A DNA stretch of 36,932 nucleotides from Phycisphaeraceae bacterium (GCA_009827205.1 WUAK01000001.1:1-36932), one strand, 5' to 3'; numbered from the stretch's first letter, positions 24,163-32,575 are shown. Numbers and translations are program-made. Notes: generated by a model not told the origin, from the sequence alone.

Positions 24163-25500
24163 ATGGCCGGCAAAGTCTCATCAGATCCGAACGTCTTCCT
24201 CCTGCCCGACATCGGCGAAGGCCTGCAAGAGGCCGAGCTCGTCAAGTGGCTCGTGTCCGTGGGTGACACCGTCGAAGAAGGCCAGGACATGGCCGAGGTC
24301 GAGACCGACAAGGCGCTCGCCGAGATCCCCTCGCCCCGAAAAGGCGTCATCAAGGAACTCCGAGGCGAAGCCGGCGAGATGATCCAGGTCGGTGACCCGT
24401 TCGTCATCTACGAAGGCGGGAGCGCCCCCGCTGCCGAGGCGCCCGCTCCCAAAGCTGAGCCCGCACCCGAGCCCGAAGCCGCCTCAAACGAAGAGAAAGA
24501 CCAGGGCACGGTCGTCGGCAAGGTCGGCGATGACCTCGCTGGCATCTCCTCGTCCAACGGCAAGGCGCTGGCAACCCCCGCGGTCCGCCGCCTCGCACGC
24601 GACGCGGGCATCGACATCAACACCGTCGCTGGCTCGGGCCTTGGCGGACGAGTCACCAAGAAGGACGTCGAGAACGCCATCGCCGGCGGCGGCGCATCCG
24701 CCCCACGCAAGGCCGCGGCCCCGTCCCGACCCGCCCCCACATTCGAAGCACCCGCCCCAGCGCCCAAGCGAGAGATCACGCCCATCCCCGAGGGACAGGA
24801 GACCGTCGCGATCCCGTTCCGCGGAGTGCGCCGCAAGATCGCCGAGCGTCTGCGCGAATCGGTCGACAAAGCCGTCCACTTCACCGTCATGGATGAGGCG
24901 GACATCACCGAGCTCAACGCACTGCGAAAGAAACTATCCGCTGCTTCGGGCGAGAAGGTCAGCCCGCTGCCCTTCGTCGCAAGCGCGATCTGCAGCGTGA
25001 TGTCGCGTGACGAGTTCCGCTCGCTCAACGCAACGGTTGACGATGACGGCGAGCAGATCATCCAACACCGCGCGGTGCACCTCGGTATCGCCGCGGACAC
25101 AGAGAGCGGGCTGATGGTCCCCGTCATCCGCGACTGCGACGGCCTCGGCGTCCTCGAGATCGGTCGCGAGGTCAACCGCCTCGCACGCGGCGCACGCGAC
25201 CGCTCGATCGCCCGCGAAGAACTCATGGGCTCGACGTTCACGCTCAGCAACGTGGGCAGCCACGCGGGCCGGTTCGCAACGCCCGTGATCAACTACCCCG
25301 AGGTTGGGATCCTCGCCGCCGGTCGGGGCCGCGAGGGGATGGTCGTCAAGAACGGCATGTTCCGCGTGGGCATGCTGCTGCCCCTCAGCCTCGCGTGCGA
25401 CCACCGCGTCGTCGACGGCGCCACCGCCGCCCTGGCGCTCGCCGAGATAATCAAGCTGCTGGAGAACCCGGAGTCGCTCCTGGCACCGGCACGCGGCTAA
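24163..25500 (+). CDS. pdhC: 2-oxoacid dehydrogenase E2 (dihydrolipoamide acyltransferase)
   Basis: 445 aa. Lipoyl domain 9-85, with the lipoylated Lys50 in VETDKALAE. An Ala/Pro-rich linker follows (~86-130), then the peripheral-subunit-binding domain (137-172; ATPAVRRLARDAG ... GRVTKKDVENAI), a second linker, and the catalytic domain (~215-445). The active-site motif DHRVVDGA lies at 413-420 (His414, Asp418). It transfers the acyl group from E1 to CoA and forms the core of the complex. A single lipoyl domain is typical of branched-chain and some pyruvate E2s. No dihydrolipoyl dehydrogenase (E3) follows. The stop overlaps the convergent SRAP gene by 3-4 bp. Confidence 0.93.
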   Translation: MAGKVSSDPNVFLLPDIGEGLQEAELVKWLVSVGDTVEEGQDMAEVETDKALAEIPSPRKGVIKELRGEAGEMIQVGDPFVIYEGGSAPAAEAPAPKAEPAPEPEAASNEEKDQGTVVGKVGDDLAGISSSNGKALATPAVRRLARDAGIDINTVAGSGLGGRVTKKDVENAIAGGGASAPRKAAAPSRPAPTFEAPAPAPKREITPIPEGQETVAIPFRGVRRKIAERLRESVDKAVHFTVMDEADITELNALRKKLSAASGEKVSPLPFVASAICSVMSRDEFRSLNATVDDDGEQIIQHRAVHLGIAADTESGLMVPVIRDCDGLGVLEIGREVNRLARGARDRSIAREELMGSTFTLSNVGSHAGRFATPVINYPEVGILAAGRGREGMVVKNGMFRVGMLLPLSLACDHRVVDGATAALALAEIIKLLENPESLLAPARG

Positions 25501-26195
25501 AACAGCCCGAGCTGTTCACCCGGTTCACTCTCGACCCGTTCCAGCAGGGACGGGTCGTTGTTTTTCACGTTGCCCACGCGCGTTGAGACGGGTCTGAACG
25601 AGAGCCAGTCGGGTTCTTTCGGCTCGCACAAACCGATCGCGTCCTCCTGCGTGCCCGTGAGCCATGTGCTCCAGTCGTTCCCGCGGAGCATGACGGGCGA
25701 ACGCTCGTGGATCTCAGCCATCCGGCCTCGAGCCTTTGTCGTGACGACGGTGTACGTGTCGAGACGATCCTCGCCCGTGCCCCACCTATCCCACACGCCC
25801 GCCAGCAGCATGATCGACTCGTCCTCGGGCGAGACGTACCAGGGCTTCTTGCGCTTGAGTTCGCGGAGCGTCTCCCACTCGTAGAAGCCGCTGATCGGGA
25901 CGACGCACCGGCGCTTCTCGAAGGGCTCCTTGTACGCGGGTTTCTCGCTGATGGTCTCGCTGCGTGCGTTGACCATCTTGGAACCGATCGAGGGATCACT
26001 CGCCCAGCTCGGGACGAGCCCCCACGTGAGCGTGGTGAGCCCGGGTGAGCCATCCTTGCCCACGACGATGACGGGTGCGCGCATGGTTGGCGCCATGTTG
26101 AAGCAGGCGTCGATCGCGTCGTGGTGCGACCAGCCCAGCGAGATGAGCCGCATCACTTCTTCTGCGAGAAACACGTATGCGTATCTGGCGCACAT
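25497..26195 (-). CDS. SRAP (YedK/HMCES-type) abasic-site protein
   Basis: 232 aa from the ATG at 26193-26195; only this start puts the catalytic Cys at position 2 (MCARYAYV), as required. Family residues are visible: Asn76 in VNARSET, Glu106 in GFYEW and His163 in EIHERSPVML. SRAP proteins crosslink to abasic sites in single-stranded DNA through Cys2 and protect them from breakage. On the minus strand, TATCAT-GATGCG-ATG (-10 box 6 nt before the start) shares a 22-bp intergenic gap with the divergent DUF2007 gene. Convergent and overlapping by 4 bp with E2. Confidence 0.95.
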   Translation of the reverse strand: MCARYAYVFLAEEVMRLISLGWSHHDAIDACFNMAPTMRAPVIVVGKDGSPGLTTLTWGLVPSWASDPSIGSKMVNARSETISEKPAYKEPFEKRRCVVPISGFYEWETLRELKRKKPWYVSPEDESIMLLAGVWDRWGTGEDRLDTYTVVTTKARGRMAEIHERSPVMLRGNDWSTWLTGTQEDAIGLCEPKEPDWLSFRPVSTRVGNVKNNDPSLLERVESEPGEQLGLF

Positions 26196-26217
26196 CGCAT
26201 CATGATACACTGGGCGC
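26196..26217. promoter_or_regulatory. 22-bp bidirectional promoter
   Basis: The whole gap between two divergent start codons is 22 bp. It contains TACACT at 26206-26211 (plus strand, 6 nt before the ATG at 26218) and TATCAT at 26202-26207 (minus strand, 6 nt before the ATG at 26195). The two boxes overlap by two bases. No ribosome-binding site fits in the gap; both transcripts would start at their ATG. The -35 elements, if any, would lie inside the opposite gene. Confidence 0.6.
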
Positions 26218-26643
26218 ATGGCATCCCCGCAAGACCTCGTCCCGGTCTCCGATGCCGCGGGCCCGGGCGAGGCGCACATCATCGCGTCCATGCTCCGCGA
26301 GAACGGCATCGAGGCGTTCGTCTTCGACACCGCCGCTCAGACGCTCCAGTGGGACGCCCCCCGGATCATCAACCCCTACCTGGTCCACGTGCAGCGGAGT
26401 GACCTCGAGCGTGCCCAGCAGCTGATCGCCTCAAACAGAGAGGCCTCGGTCGATCTGGATTGGGACGAGATCGATGTGGGTGAACCCGAGGGGGAGATGT
26501 CGCACATCAGGGGTGATCGAGAGGACTACGAGGATCGCTTCACAAGTGGGATTTTCACTCCAGCCAACTTATTCTTTCTGTTCTTGGCTGGTGTTGCGAT
26601 CTTTGCTATCGCAAGTTTCCTCAAGGCCATCAACGTGATCTGA
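26218..26643 (+). CDS. DUF2007-type protein with C-terminal TM helix
   Basis: 141 aa. Residues ~8-68 match the DUF2007 (signal-transducing, GlnB-like partner) pattern: a V-P-V-x-D start, AHIIASMLRENGIEAFVFD, then PYLVHVQRSDLERAQQLI. A polar linker leads to an acidic stretch and a hydrophobic helix (~115-135, ANLFFLFLAGVAIFAIASF) that would anchor it in the membrane. The biochemical role of DUF2007 is not established. It has no Shine-Dalgarno and shares a tiny bidirectional promoter with the SRAP gene. Confidence 0.8.
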   Translation: MASPQDLVPVSDAAGPGEAHIIASMLRENGIEAFVFDTAAQTLQWDAPRIINPYLVHVQRSDLERAQQLIASNREASVDLDWDEIDVGEPEGEMSHIRGDREDYEDRFTSGIFTPANLFFLFLAGVAIFAIASFLKAINVI

Positions 26644-26647
26644 CTCA

Positions 26648-27496
26648 CTAAGGTGAGGGCTCGAGCCCCTCGCCGCTGACCGCCATGATGACCTTCGTGT
26701 AGCAGGGCTCAAAGCCGAGACGCATCGAGTTACGGTCGGTCGATGCACCAGGTGTCGAGTGGATCACGACAACCTTGGCGCCCCGTTTCTGCGCGCCGAT
26801 GACGCGATGCAGGATCATGGCCTGCTGAACACCCCTGCGCCTAAACTCCTCGAGCACGCTGACACCGAAGAGGACACCGACCGAGATGTCGTCGCCTCGC
26901 GGATATTCGGCGCCGCCCGCGCCGACGATCTGGTCTCCGAACTTTGCGATCAGGTAATCGCTGTGCGGGTGCGAGACGATCCTGCGGTGCATCCCGAGTT
27001 CCTTCTCGGTCGGCTCGCGCGGCTCGTCGGTAAACCCGCTCATCGCGACGCGCCACGACTCAAGAACGGTCGGCTCGTCATCGGGATCGACACGCTCGAT
27101 CACGAGCTTGTTGCCCCCCACGTCGACGGGCCAGCCTCCTGGGGGCGTCGGGTCGATCTGCTCGTTGTCCGCGATCTGTCGCGCGAGCACCGTCTCGAAC
27201 TCACGCAGCTCGAACTTGTGCTCTGCGAGCGCGAGTAGCAGAGATTCATCAACAAACTGAGCGATCTCGACCTTGGGCTCGACGCCTCGTGAAGAGAAGA
27301 ACTCGACAATCCTGGCGACTTCGTCGCTGGTTACCTTTCCCGAGAGCCCGATGCCGCACACCTGGTTGGACCACGAGCCTGGCTCGAGGTAGGTCATGAT
27401 GCCTCCCATGATTGGCTCCGCCTCGACGCCTATCTCCGTCATCGCGCGCGCCTGGCGTGCCTCCTCCATGTGTGCGATCTCAGCTGGCGTGAGCAT
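26648..27496 (-). CDS. GNAT-family N-acetyltransferase
   Basis: 282 aa. ATG at 27494-27496 with a clear AAAGGA Shine-Dalgarno. The C-terminal ~140 residues carry the GNAT core, with the acetyl-CoA-binding loop in VLEEFRRRGVQQAMI and the beta-4/5 region IVGAGGAEYP before it. The N-terminal half looks like a second, degenerate GNAT-like domain (SYL-EPGSWSN, then ARIVEFFSSRGV), giving a two-domain protein. The acetylated substrate cannot be predicted. It is divergent from the metallo-hydrolase gene at 27542; TAGTCT upstream on the minus strand is a possible -10 with a ~29-nt leader. Confidence 0.9.
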   Translation of the reverse strand: MLTPAEIAHMEEARQARAMTEIGVEAEPIMGGIMTYLEPGSWSNQVCGIGLSGKVTSDEVARIVEFFSSRGVEPKVEIAQFVDESLLLALAEHKFELREFETVLARQIADNEQIDPTPPGGWPVDVGGNKLVIERVDPDDEPTVLESWRVAMSGFTDEPREPTEKELGMHRRIVSHPHSDYLIAKFGDQIVGAGGAEYPRGDDISVGVLFGVSVLEEFRRRGVQQAMILHRVIGAQKRGAKVVVIHSTPGASTDRNSMRLGFEPCYTKVIMAVSGEGLEPSP

Positions 27497-27529
27497 CCGT
27501 GTCCTTTCGCGGAATCCGTCCAGACAGAC

Positions 27530-27535
27530 TACCCT
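27530..27535 (+). promoter_or_regulatory. -10 box TACCCT, 6 nt before a start codon
   Basis: TACCCT-TATCCC-ATG (start at 27542), with no Shine-Dalgarno. The same hexamer and spacing as at 7819 and 5348. Confidence 0.5.
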
Positions 27536-27541
27536 TATCCC

Positions 27542-28537
27542 ATGGCTGAGACCGTTCAGTACGAGTGGACGCTTCTGCGTGCGGGCCGATTCCTGCTCGA
27601 CGGCGGGGGCATGTTCGGCATCATCCCTCGCAGCGTCTGGTCACGCTCGATCGAGACCGACGAGCGAAACCGGATCGAGCTCTCACACAACGCGCTGCTG
27701 CTCAGGGGCGGCGGTAGAACGATCCTGATCGAGGCGGGCACGGGCGACAAGCTCGATCCAAAGATGTCCGAGATCTTCGGCCTCGACGGACGCACGATCG
27801 AGCACGCCGTGCAGGACGCGGGTGTCGACCCGGGTGATGTCAATCTGGCTGTGGTCAGCCATCTGCACTTCGATCACGCGGGCGGGCTGACCCGCCGGGC
27901 GCGCGCGGGTGAGACTCCTGACTGGGTCGCTGGCAAGGGTCAGGCATCGGGTGATCAGAACGAGATCTGCTTCACGTTCCCCAACGCTGAGATCGTTTCG
28001 CAGAAACAGGAATGGGTTGACGCGATTGCCAACGACGCGGTGATGACGCGGACGTACTACCGCGACCATCTGCTGCCGCTCGAACTTCCGCTGCTAGGCG
28101 AGCGCCCCAGGCTGAGACTCGTCGAGAGCCCGATCCCGTTCCCGCATGACCAGAGGCCTCACCGCAGCGATCTGCCGACCTCGCCCGTTCGGAACCGGCG
28201 GACCGAGATCGCCCCGGGGCTCTTCGTGTTCCTGGTTCCCGGGCACACCTGGGGTCAGCAAGCCGTGATGTTCGAGGACACCGAGGGACGCAAGATCGTC
28301 TTTACACCAGACGTCATGCCCACGCACCACCACATCGGCAAGGCGTACAGCCTCGGCTACGACGTCGAGCCCTACACGAGCATGCTGAGCAAGCAGTGGC
28401 TCCTGACCGAGGCCGCCGACGCCGGCTGGCACCTCGTTCTCGACCATGAGCCCGGCGATGCGGTGTACAAGGTCCACAGGGGCGATCGGGGCTGGTTTGA
28501 TCTGGAGTCGACAGGCCTCACAGGCTGCAACTGGTGA
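27542..28537 (+). CDS. Metallo-beta-lactamase-fold hydrolase
   Basis: 331 aa from the ATG at 27542. The metal motif SHLHFDHAGG (~108-117) gives HxHxDH; the third ligand region is VPGHTWGQQAV, and PDVMPTHHHI supplies the next Asp/His pair. Overall it looks like the MBL-fold family that includes lactonases and related hydrolases. A short insert (HDQRPHRSDLP) sits before the second half. Substrate unknown. It is followed 21 bp later by a hotdog-fold gene. The start is supported by the TANNNT box exactly 6 nt upstream rather than by a ribosome site. Confidence 0.9.
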   Translation: MAETVQYEWTLLRAGRFLLDGGGMFGIIPRSVWSRSIETDERNRIELSHNALLLRGGGRTILIEAGTGDKLDPKMSEIFGLDGRTIEHAVQDAGVDPGDVNLAVVSHLHFDHAGGLTRRARAGETPDWVAGKGQASGDQNEICFTFPNAEIVSQKQEWVDAIANDAVMTRTYYRDHLLPLELPLLGERPRLRLVESPIPFPHDQRPHRSDLPTSPVRNRRTEIAPGLFVFLVPGHTWGQQAVMFEDTEGRKIVFTPDVMPTHHHIGKAYSLGYDVEPYTSMLSKQWLLTEAADAGWHLVLDHEPGDAVYKVHRGDRGWFDLESTGLTGCNW

Positions 28538-28558
28538 TCGGAGCTAGGATTGGCCAGC

Positions 28559-29236
28559 GTGAGTGAACAGGCTGTCAAATCCGAGCCAGAGGCCCCCAAG
28601 GCGACCCCGCGGAGCCGCCCTCGAAAGGCGAAGGGGGTGCCCATTAAAGCGGGCGAGGCGGTCCCTGCCAAACGGACACTCATGGACCGGTTCGAGGCGT
28701 TCGTGAGCAAACTCAGCACACGAAACAACTTCTGGCACCGCGTCTGCTCGATGATCTGGCTGCCCTACGCGTTCCGAAGCGGTATCTCGATGCGCCGCAT
28801 CGATGACGAGACCTTCCAGGCTGTCCTGCCCTTCCGCAAGATCAACAAGAACTGGTACAACGCGATGGCCGGCGCTGCGCTTCTTGGCAACTCCGAGATC
28901 GCAGGCGGGATGTACGTCTTCGGATTCTGCGGCGGGGATTACACCGTCGTCTGCAAGAACCTTGAGTACCGCTTCCTCCGCCCGTGTCTCGGACCCGCGA
29001 TCTACAAGATCCGCCCGAAGACCGACATCAAACCCCTCGTCGATAAGGGCGAGGAGTTCGACGCAACTGTGCAATTGGACATCTACCAGGCGATACCCAC
29101 ACCGGGTAAGAAGAAGAAAATCTCCGAGGATGAGGCCGAGGATGTGCCCATGAAGGAGAAGCGCGTGGGCCGTGCGATCGCGATCTTCCACGCGACGCCC
29201 AAGCTGCATCAGAAGAGCCGCGGCAGACTGCCGTAA
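28559..29236 (+). CDS. Hotdog-fold (DUF4442/PaaI-like) protein
   Basis: 225 aa from GTG 28559; TTG 28550 is an alternative. TAGGAT (28545-28550) lies 8 nt before the GTG. Residues ~45-210 resemble the DUF4442 hotdog thioesterase group: a helix (FWHRVCSMIWLPYAF), beta strands around FQAVLPFRKINKNWYN, and the active-helix region AMAGAALLGNSEIAGG. A Lys/Glu-rich insertion (KKKKISEDEAED) near residue 185 is unusual. It may act on an acyl-CoA or acyl-ACP, consistent with the acyl-CoA genes elsewhere, but substrate and catalytic residues are not established. Confidence 0.75.
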   Translation: MSEQAVKSEPEAPKATPRSRPRKAKGVPIKAGEAVPAKRTLMDRFEAFVSKLSTRNNFWHRVCSMIWLPYAFRSGISMRRIDDETFQAVLPFRKINKNWYNAMAGAALLGNSEIAGGMYVFGFCGGDYTVVCKNLEYRFLRPCLGPAIYKIRPKTDIKPLVDKGEEFDATVQLDIYQAIPTPGKKKKISEDEAEDVPMKEKRVGRAIAIFHATPKLHQKSRGRLP

Positions 29237-29277
29237 CTCGTCGCTCAGATTCTTATCACTCAATCATAAAAATGACC

Positions 29278-29313
29278 GAGGGACCACGGCCCTCCTCCAA
29301 GCCATGGTCCCTC
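29278..29313 (-). terminator. Terminator between convergent genes
   Basis: A 12-bp stem (GAGGGACCACGG with CCATGGTCCCTC, one mismatch) and a 12-nt loop. On the minus strand it is followed within 5 nt by TTTTT, so it ends the gene at 29337-30179. On the plus strand it lies 41 nt after the hotdog gene and may act both ways. Confidence 0.75.
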
Positions 29314-29336
29314 AGTGCTTGAGAAGTTGGCGCCCT

Positions 29337-30179
29337 TTATCGTCGGCGCCGAACGAATGCCGTCGCTGTGAGCGCGATAAACGCTGCCCCCCCGGGAGGC
29401 GACGGGATCACCAGATCGAGATGCCTGGTCAGGTTGTTGAGTGTGATTTCAGTCGCACGCTCTGCGTCTGCAAGCGCGGTGTCGATGCCAACATGGATGT
29501 GCCCGGCAGCGAAGGTCTGGTAGTCCGAGCCAGGACCGTTGTTGATCATGTGCATCAGACCATGCAGCCCGATGAATTCGGAGAGGAACCGGCCCCCACC
29601 GTTGTCGTCGATGAACGCGTTGACTCCGAAGTCCTGGCCGTTGATGTCAGCCAATATCTCGTCCATGGGCAGTGAGCTGTCGTACCACTCGCCGGGCGTC
29701 AGCGTCTGAAAGAGCGGCATGTCCTCACTCGGGCGCCGATCGCCGTCGTAATCGGCAAGCCACCGCCGGCGCTCGTGCATCTGGAGTCGGCCTTCAAGCT
29801 CCCAGTTGCTGCCCGGAGCGCCCCTGCTGAACGTCATGATCGCCGCGGGGTTGATCGTGGGCAGGATCCGCTCCCAGTCGGCTGATGTGTCCTGGTAGTC
29901 GACCTCGAAGTCGCCCTCGCCCTGTCCCCAATTGGGGCCGGTCTGACCGGGGAACTCGGGGAAGAACGCGTAGATGTTGTAGCCTGAGTTGTTCCAGTTC
30001 TCGCCGGCCCAGCCGTCCGGGTTCTGCGCTGGGTTGGTGCTGAACTGCCGGAGCATGTTGTTCGTCTGAGGCCAGTAGCCGGTCAGGAGGATGTTGTTGG
30101 TGTAATTCTGCTGCGCACCGGTGGCCCCGGCAAGGAGAGCGATGAGCGTCGTCCCTGTCAATTGATGCGTAAGTCTCAA
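29337..30179 (-). CDS. Secreted pyroglutamyl-peptidase (C15)-like protein with PEP-CTERM-like tail
   Basis: 280 aa from TTG 30179, which has AGAGAGGA 5-7 nt upstream. After a signal peptide, residues ~29-60 (NNILLTGYWPQTNNML) recall the ILVTGFxPFG opening of pyroglutamyl peptidase I. A later FSRG and GHIHVG (~230-235) could match its Glu region and the His-containing FIHVP. The usual catalytic Cys segment (TFVCNH) aligns best with RFLSEF, where Cys becomes Ser. The tail is IPSPPGGAAFIALTATA...RRRR: a PEP-CTERM-like anchor. The C15 link is inference from short motifs. It is probably an envelope protein, perhaps inactive. Confidence 0.65.
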   Translation of the reverse strand: MRLTHQLTGTTLIALLAGATGAQQNYTNNILLTGYWPQTNNMLRQFSTNPAQNPDGWAGENWNNSGYNIYAFFPEFPGQTGPNWGQGEGDFEVDYQDTSADWERILPTINPAAIMTFSRGAPGSNWELEGRLQMHERRRWLADYDGDRRPSEDMPLFQTLTPGEWYDSSLPMDEILADINGQDFGVNAFIDDNGGGRFLSEFIGLHGLMHMINNGPGSDYQTFAAGHIHVGIDTALADAERATEITLNNLTRHLDLVIPSPPGGAAFIALTATAFVRRRR

Positions 30180-30303
30180 CGTGGTCCTCTCTTACGACAC
30201 GACAATCCGGCTCGACAGGCCGGATGTACCCTGAACCTATCACAAGATGGGCAAGGTGCCACACGTTTCGTGGAGCTATTGGGTGTTCCTAGACTGAGGG
30301 CTC

Positions 30304-31551
30304 ATGCAAACCCCCAAAGAACGCTCCCTGGGCCCAGCGGGTTGGGCTGTCTACCTCGGCTGCTCGTGGACGTGGTGCATCGGGATGTTCCTGCCCGCCC
30401 TCCTCATTCGGGACCTCGGGCTCTCGGGGTACGTGGTCTTCGCGGTGCCCAACGTCGTCGGAGCCGCGGCGATGGGCTGGGTGCTCAGGTCACCCGAGTC
30501 GAGCCGGCGGCTGGTCGAGCAGCACCGGGGGGCGGCGGTGCTGTTCTCGAAGGTCACTGTGCTCTTCCACGAGTTCTGGCTTGCCTGGCTTCTCGCGTGG
30601 GCTCTGTTCACACAGGGCTGGTCGATCTGGGTTGCGCTCGGGGTGGGCGCAACGACAATCGCTGTGCTCTCTGTAGGCCTCCTCGCACGCGGCTTCAGGG
30701 GGATTCAGTTCCAGGCTCTAGCTACCTGGACGGTGTCAGCTGCACTACTCGTGACGCTCGTCGTGACCGAGTCGGTTTCTCCCAACCCACAGGACACTCT
30801 TCAAAGTGTGCCTTTCTCCACCGACGTACTCTGGCTGTTGCCGGCAAGCGTGTTCGGGTTTCTCTTCTGCCCGTATCTGGATCTCACATTCCATCGAGCA
30901 CGATTGTCGAGCACAACCAGCGGCGAGTCACGGTTCGTGTTCGGCATGGGCTTTGGAGTCTTCTTCTTCTCGATGATCGTCCTAACCGTTCTTTACGCGG
31001 GTCCGATCTCTGCACTCACCGATCGTGATCCTGCAACAGTTGCGAGTGTGGGGTACTGGGTCGCCGCCTTCATCGCGCTGCACATGTTCACTCAGTTCAT
31101 GTTCACAACGAGCGTTCACCGCAAGGAACTCGAACGCAAAACCAAGACCTTCCTTGGTAAATACACGTGGTTTGAGTTCTGCTCATTCATGGCATTTGCG
31201 TTTGGCTTGTTCTGCGGACTCAGACCGGATTTGCCGACCTCGATCACGAGTCAACTCGATATGACTTCCGGCGAGATCGTCTATCGCAGCTTCCTCACCT
31301 TCTACGGCCTGATCTTCCCCACCTACGTCTACCTCAACGTCTGGGACATCCGCAAACGCTCACTCCGCCGGCAGACGAGGCGGAGCCTGCAGGTCACGGT
31401 CGCCGCGATCGTGCTCGCGTCGCCCTTCTTCTTCATGGGTTTCTTCGTGCGGGACGAGCGTTTCATCCCCGCGGGTGTGGCGATACTGCTGGCCGCCAAG
31501 CTCTTTACGGGTCGTGACGATCAGCAAGCGCCCACCGCGCAGCCTGCCTGA
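30304..31551 (+). CDS. Membrane protein with about 12 TM helices
   Basis: 415 aa with about twelve hydrophobic segments (roughly 10-35, 42-61, 84-103, 106-128, 135-154, 176-194, 211-233, 246-268, 288-307, 328-349, 363-383, 388-402). This is a transporter-like layout, but no transport family is recognised. The pattern FCPYLDLTFHRAR after helix 6 is notable as a possible conserved loop. TAGACT lies 8 nt before the ATG, overlapping a GAGGG that could act as Shine-Dalgarno. The last 47 bp overlap the convergent queG gene. Confidence 0.8.
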   Translation: MQTPKERSLGPAGWAVYLGCSWTWCIGMFLPALLIRDLGLSGYVVFAVPNVVGAAAMGWVLRSPESSRRLVEQHRGAAVLFSKVTVLFHEFWLAWLLAWALFTQGWSIWVALGVGATTIAVLSVGLLARGFRGIQFQALATWTVSAALLVTLVVTESVSPNPQDTLQSVPFSTDVLWLLPASVFGFLFCPYLDLTFHRARLSSTTSGESRFVFGMGFGVFFFSMIVLTVLYAGPISALTDRDPATVASVGYWVAAFIALHMFTQFMFTTSVHRKELERKTKTFLGKYTWFEFCSFMAFAFGLFCGLRPDLPTSITSQLDMTSGEIVYRSFLTFYGLIFPTYVYLNVWDIRKRSLRRQTRRSLQVTVAAIVLASPFFFMGFFVRDERFIPAGVAILLAAKLFTGRDDQQAPTAQPA

Positions 31552-32575
31552 CAAGCCCGGGTTCGGATTCATCAGACTCGATCTGCTCGAGCTTGGAGCG
31601 CAGCTCGGGCAGTTCGTTTTTGTGTAGCGCATGACCCGCCGCGATGGCGGCGTTACGCCTGAACTGATCCAGCTTCACGCGCTTGAGCGCACTTGTCGCC
31701 AGAGCCTCGCGACGCTTGTCAGTGTCCCAGCCGAGGATCGCAAGCAGATCGAGGCCCGCTCGCTTGGTGCCGTAGCTCGCGTGCGATTCGTGATCCTCGG
31801 CGAAGGCCTTGGGCGAGTTGTGCGGGCAGACTTCCTGGCAGATGTCGCACCCGGCGACCCAGTCGCCCATCTGCGCCATGAGTTGCTCATCGATCGGAGA
31901 GCGGTGCTCGATCGTCAGGTAGCTGATGCACCTGGTCGCGTCTACCGAATAGGGTGTGATCGCGTCTGTCGGGCACGCGTCGATGCATCGCGTACACGTG
32001 CCGCAGTGGTCTTCATAGCTCGGCTGATGAGTCGGCTTGTCGAGCTTCATCGTTGTGAGGAATCCGCCGAGCACCATCCACGACCCGAGCGTTGGGTTGA
32101 TGACGAGCGTGTGCTTGGCGATCCAGCCAAGTCCGGCGCGAGCGGCGAACTCTCGCTCGTTCATCGGGGCGGTATCGACAAAGGCACGGAACTCCTCTCC
32201 CGGAAAAATGACCCGGGCTTCGTCGCAGATCGTGTGCAGCCTTTTCTTGATCGCCATGTGATAGTCGTGGCCTCTGGCGTACCGGGCGATGCGCCCGACG
32301 CCCGGCACGACCGTGTCTGCAGGCTCGTCACGCGTGGCGTAAAGGTCTGCGACCATCACGACCGACTGAGCACCTTCGAGAACCTGGTTCGGATCCTGTG
32401 TTGCGCCGAAGTGCTCGTCGAGATAGGCCATCTCGCCGTGCTTGCCCGCGTCGAGCCACTGGCGGAACTCGGTGCCCCATCTTGGCGGGTCGGCATCGCA
32501 CACGCCGGCGAGCGCGAAACCCTGAGCCTTGCACTTATCGAGAATCCAGGTTGCCGGATCGGAGTCGCCGGCCAT
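31505..32575 (-). CDS. queG: Epoxyqueuosine reductase
   Basis: 356 aa. It reduces epoxyqueuosine to queuosine in tRNA, using cobalamin and two [4Fe-4S] clusters. The clusters are shown by CGTCTRCIDACP (Cys191, 194, 197, 201) and CDICQEVCP (Cys243, 246, 250), with Cys216 completing the set. The catalytic Asp is Asp134 in FVDTAPMNERE, followed by AGLGWIAKHTLVI. ATG at 32573-32575 with AAGG 7 nt upstream; it lies 16 bp downstream of the sugar-isomerase-like gene and is likely co-transcribed. The 3' end overlaps the 12-TM gene by 47 bp. Confidence 0.97.
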   Translation of the reverse strand: MAGDSDPATWILDKCKAQGFALAGVCDADPPRWGTEFRQWLDAGKHGEMAYLDEHFGATQDPNQVLEGAQSVVMVADLYATRDEPADTVVPGVGRIARYARGHDYHMAIKKRLHTICDEARVIFPGEEFRAFVDTAPMNEREFAARAGLGWIAKHTLVINPTLGSWMVLGGFLTTMKLDKPTHQPSYEDHCGTCTRCIDACPTDAITPYSVDATRCISYLTIEHRSPIDEQLMAQMGDWVAGCDICQEVCPHNSPKAFAEDHESHASYGTKRAGLDLLAILGWDTDKRREALATSALKRVKLDQFRRNAAIAAGHALHKNELPELRSKLEQIESDESEPGLVRQAARWALADRHDP

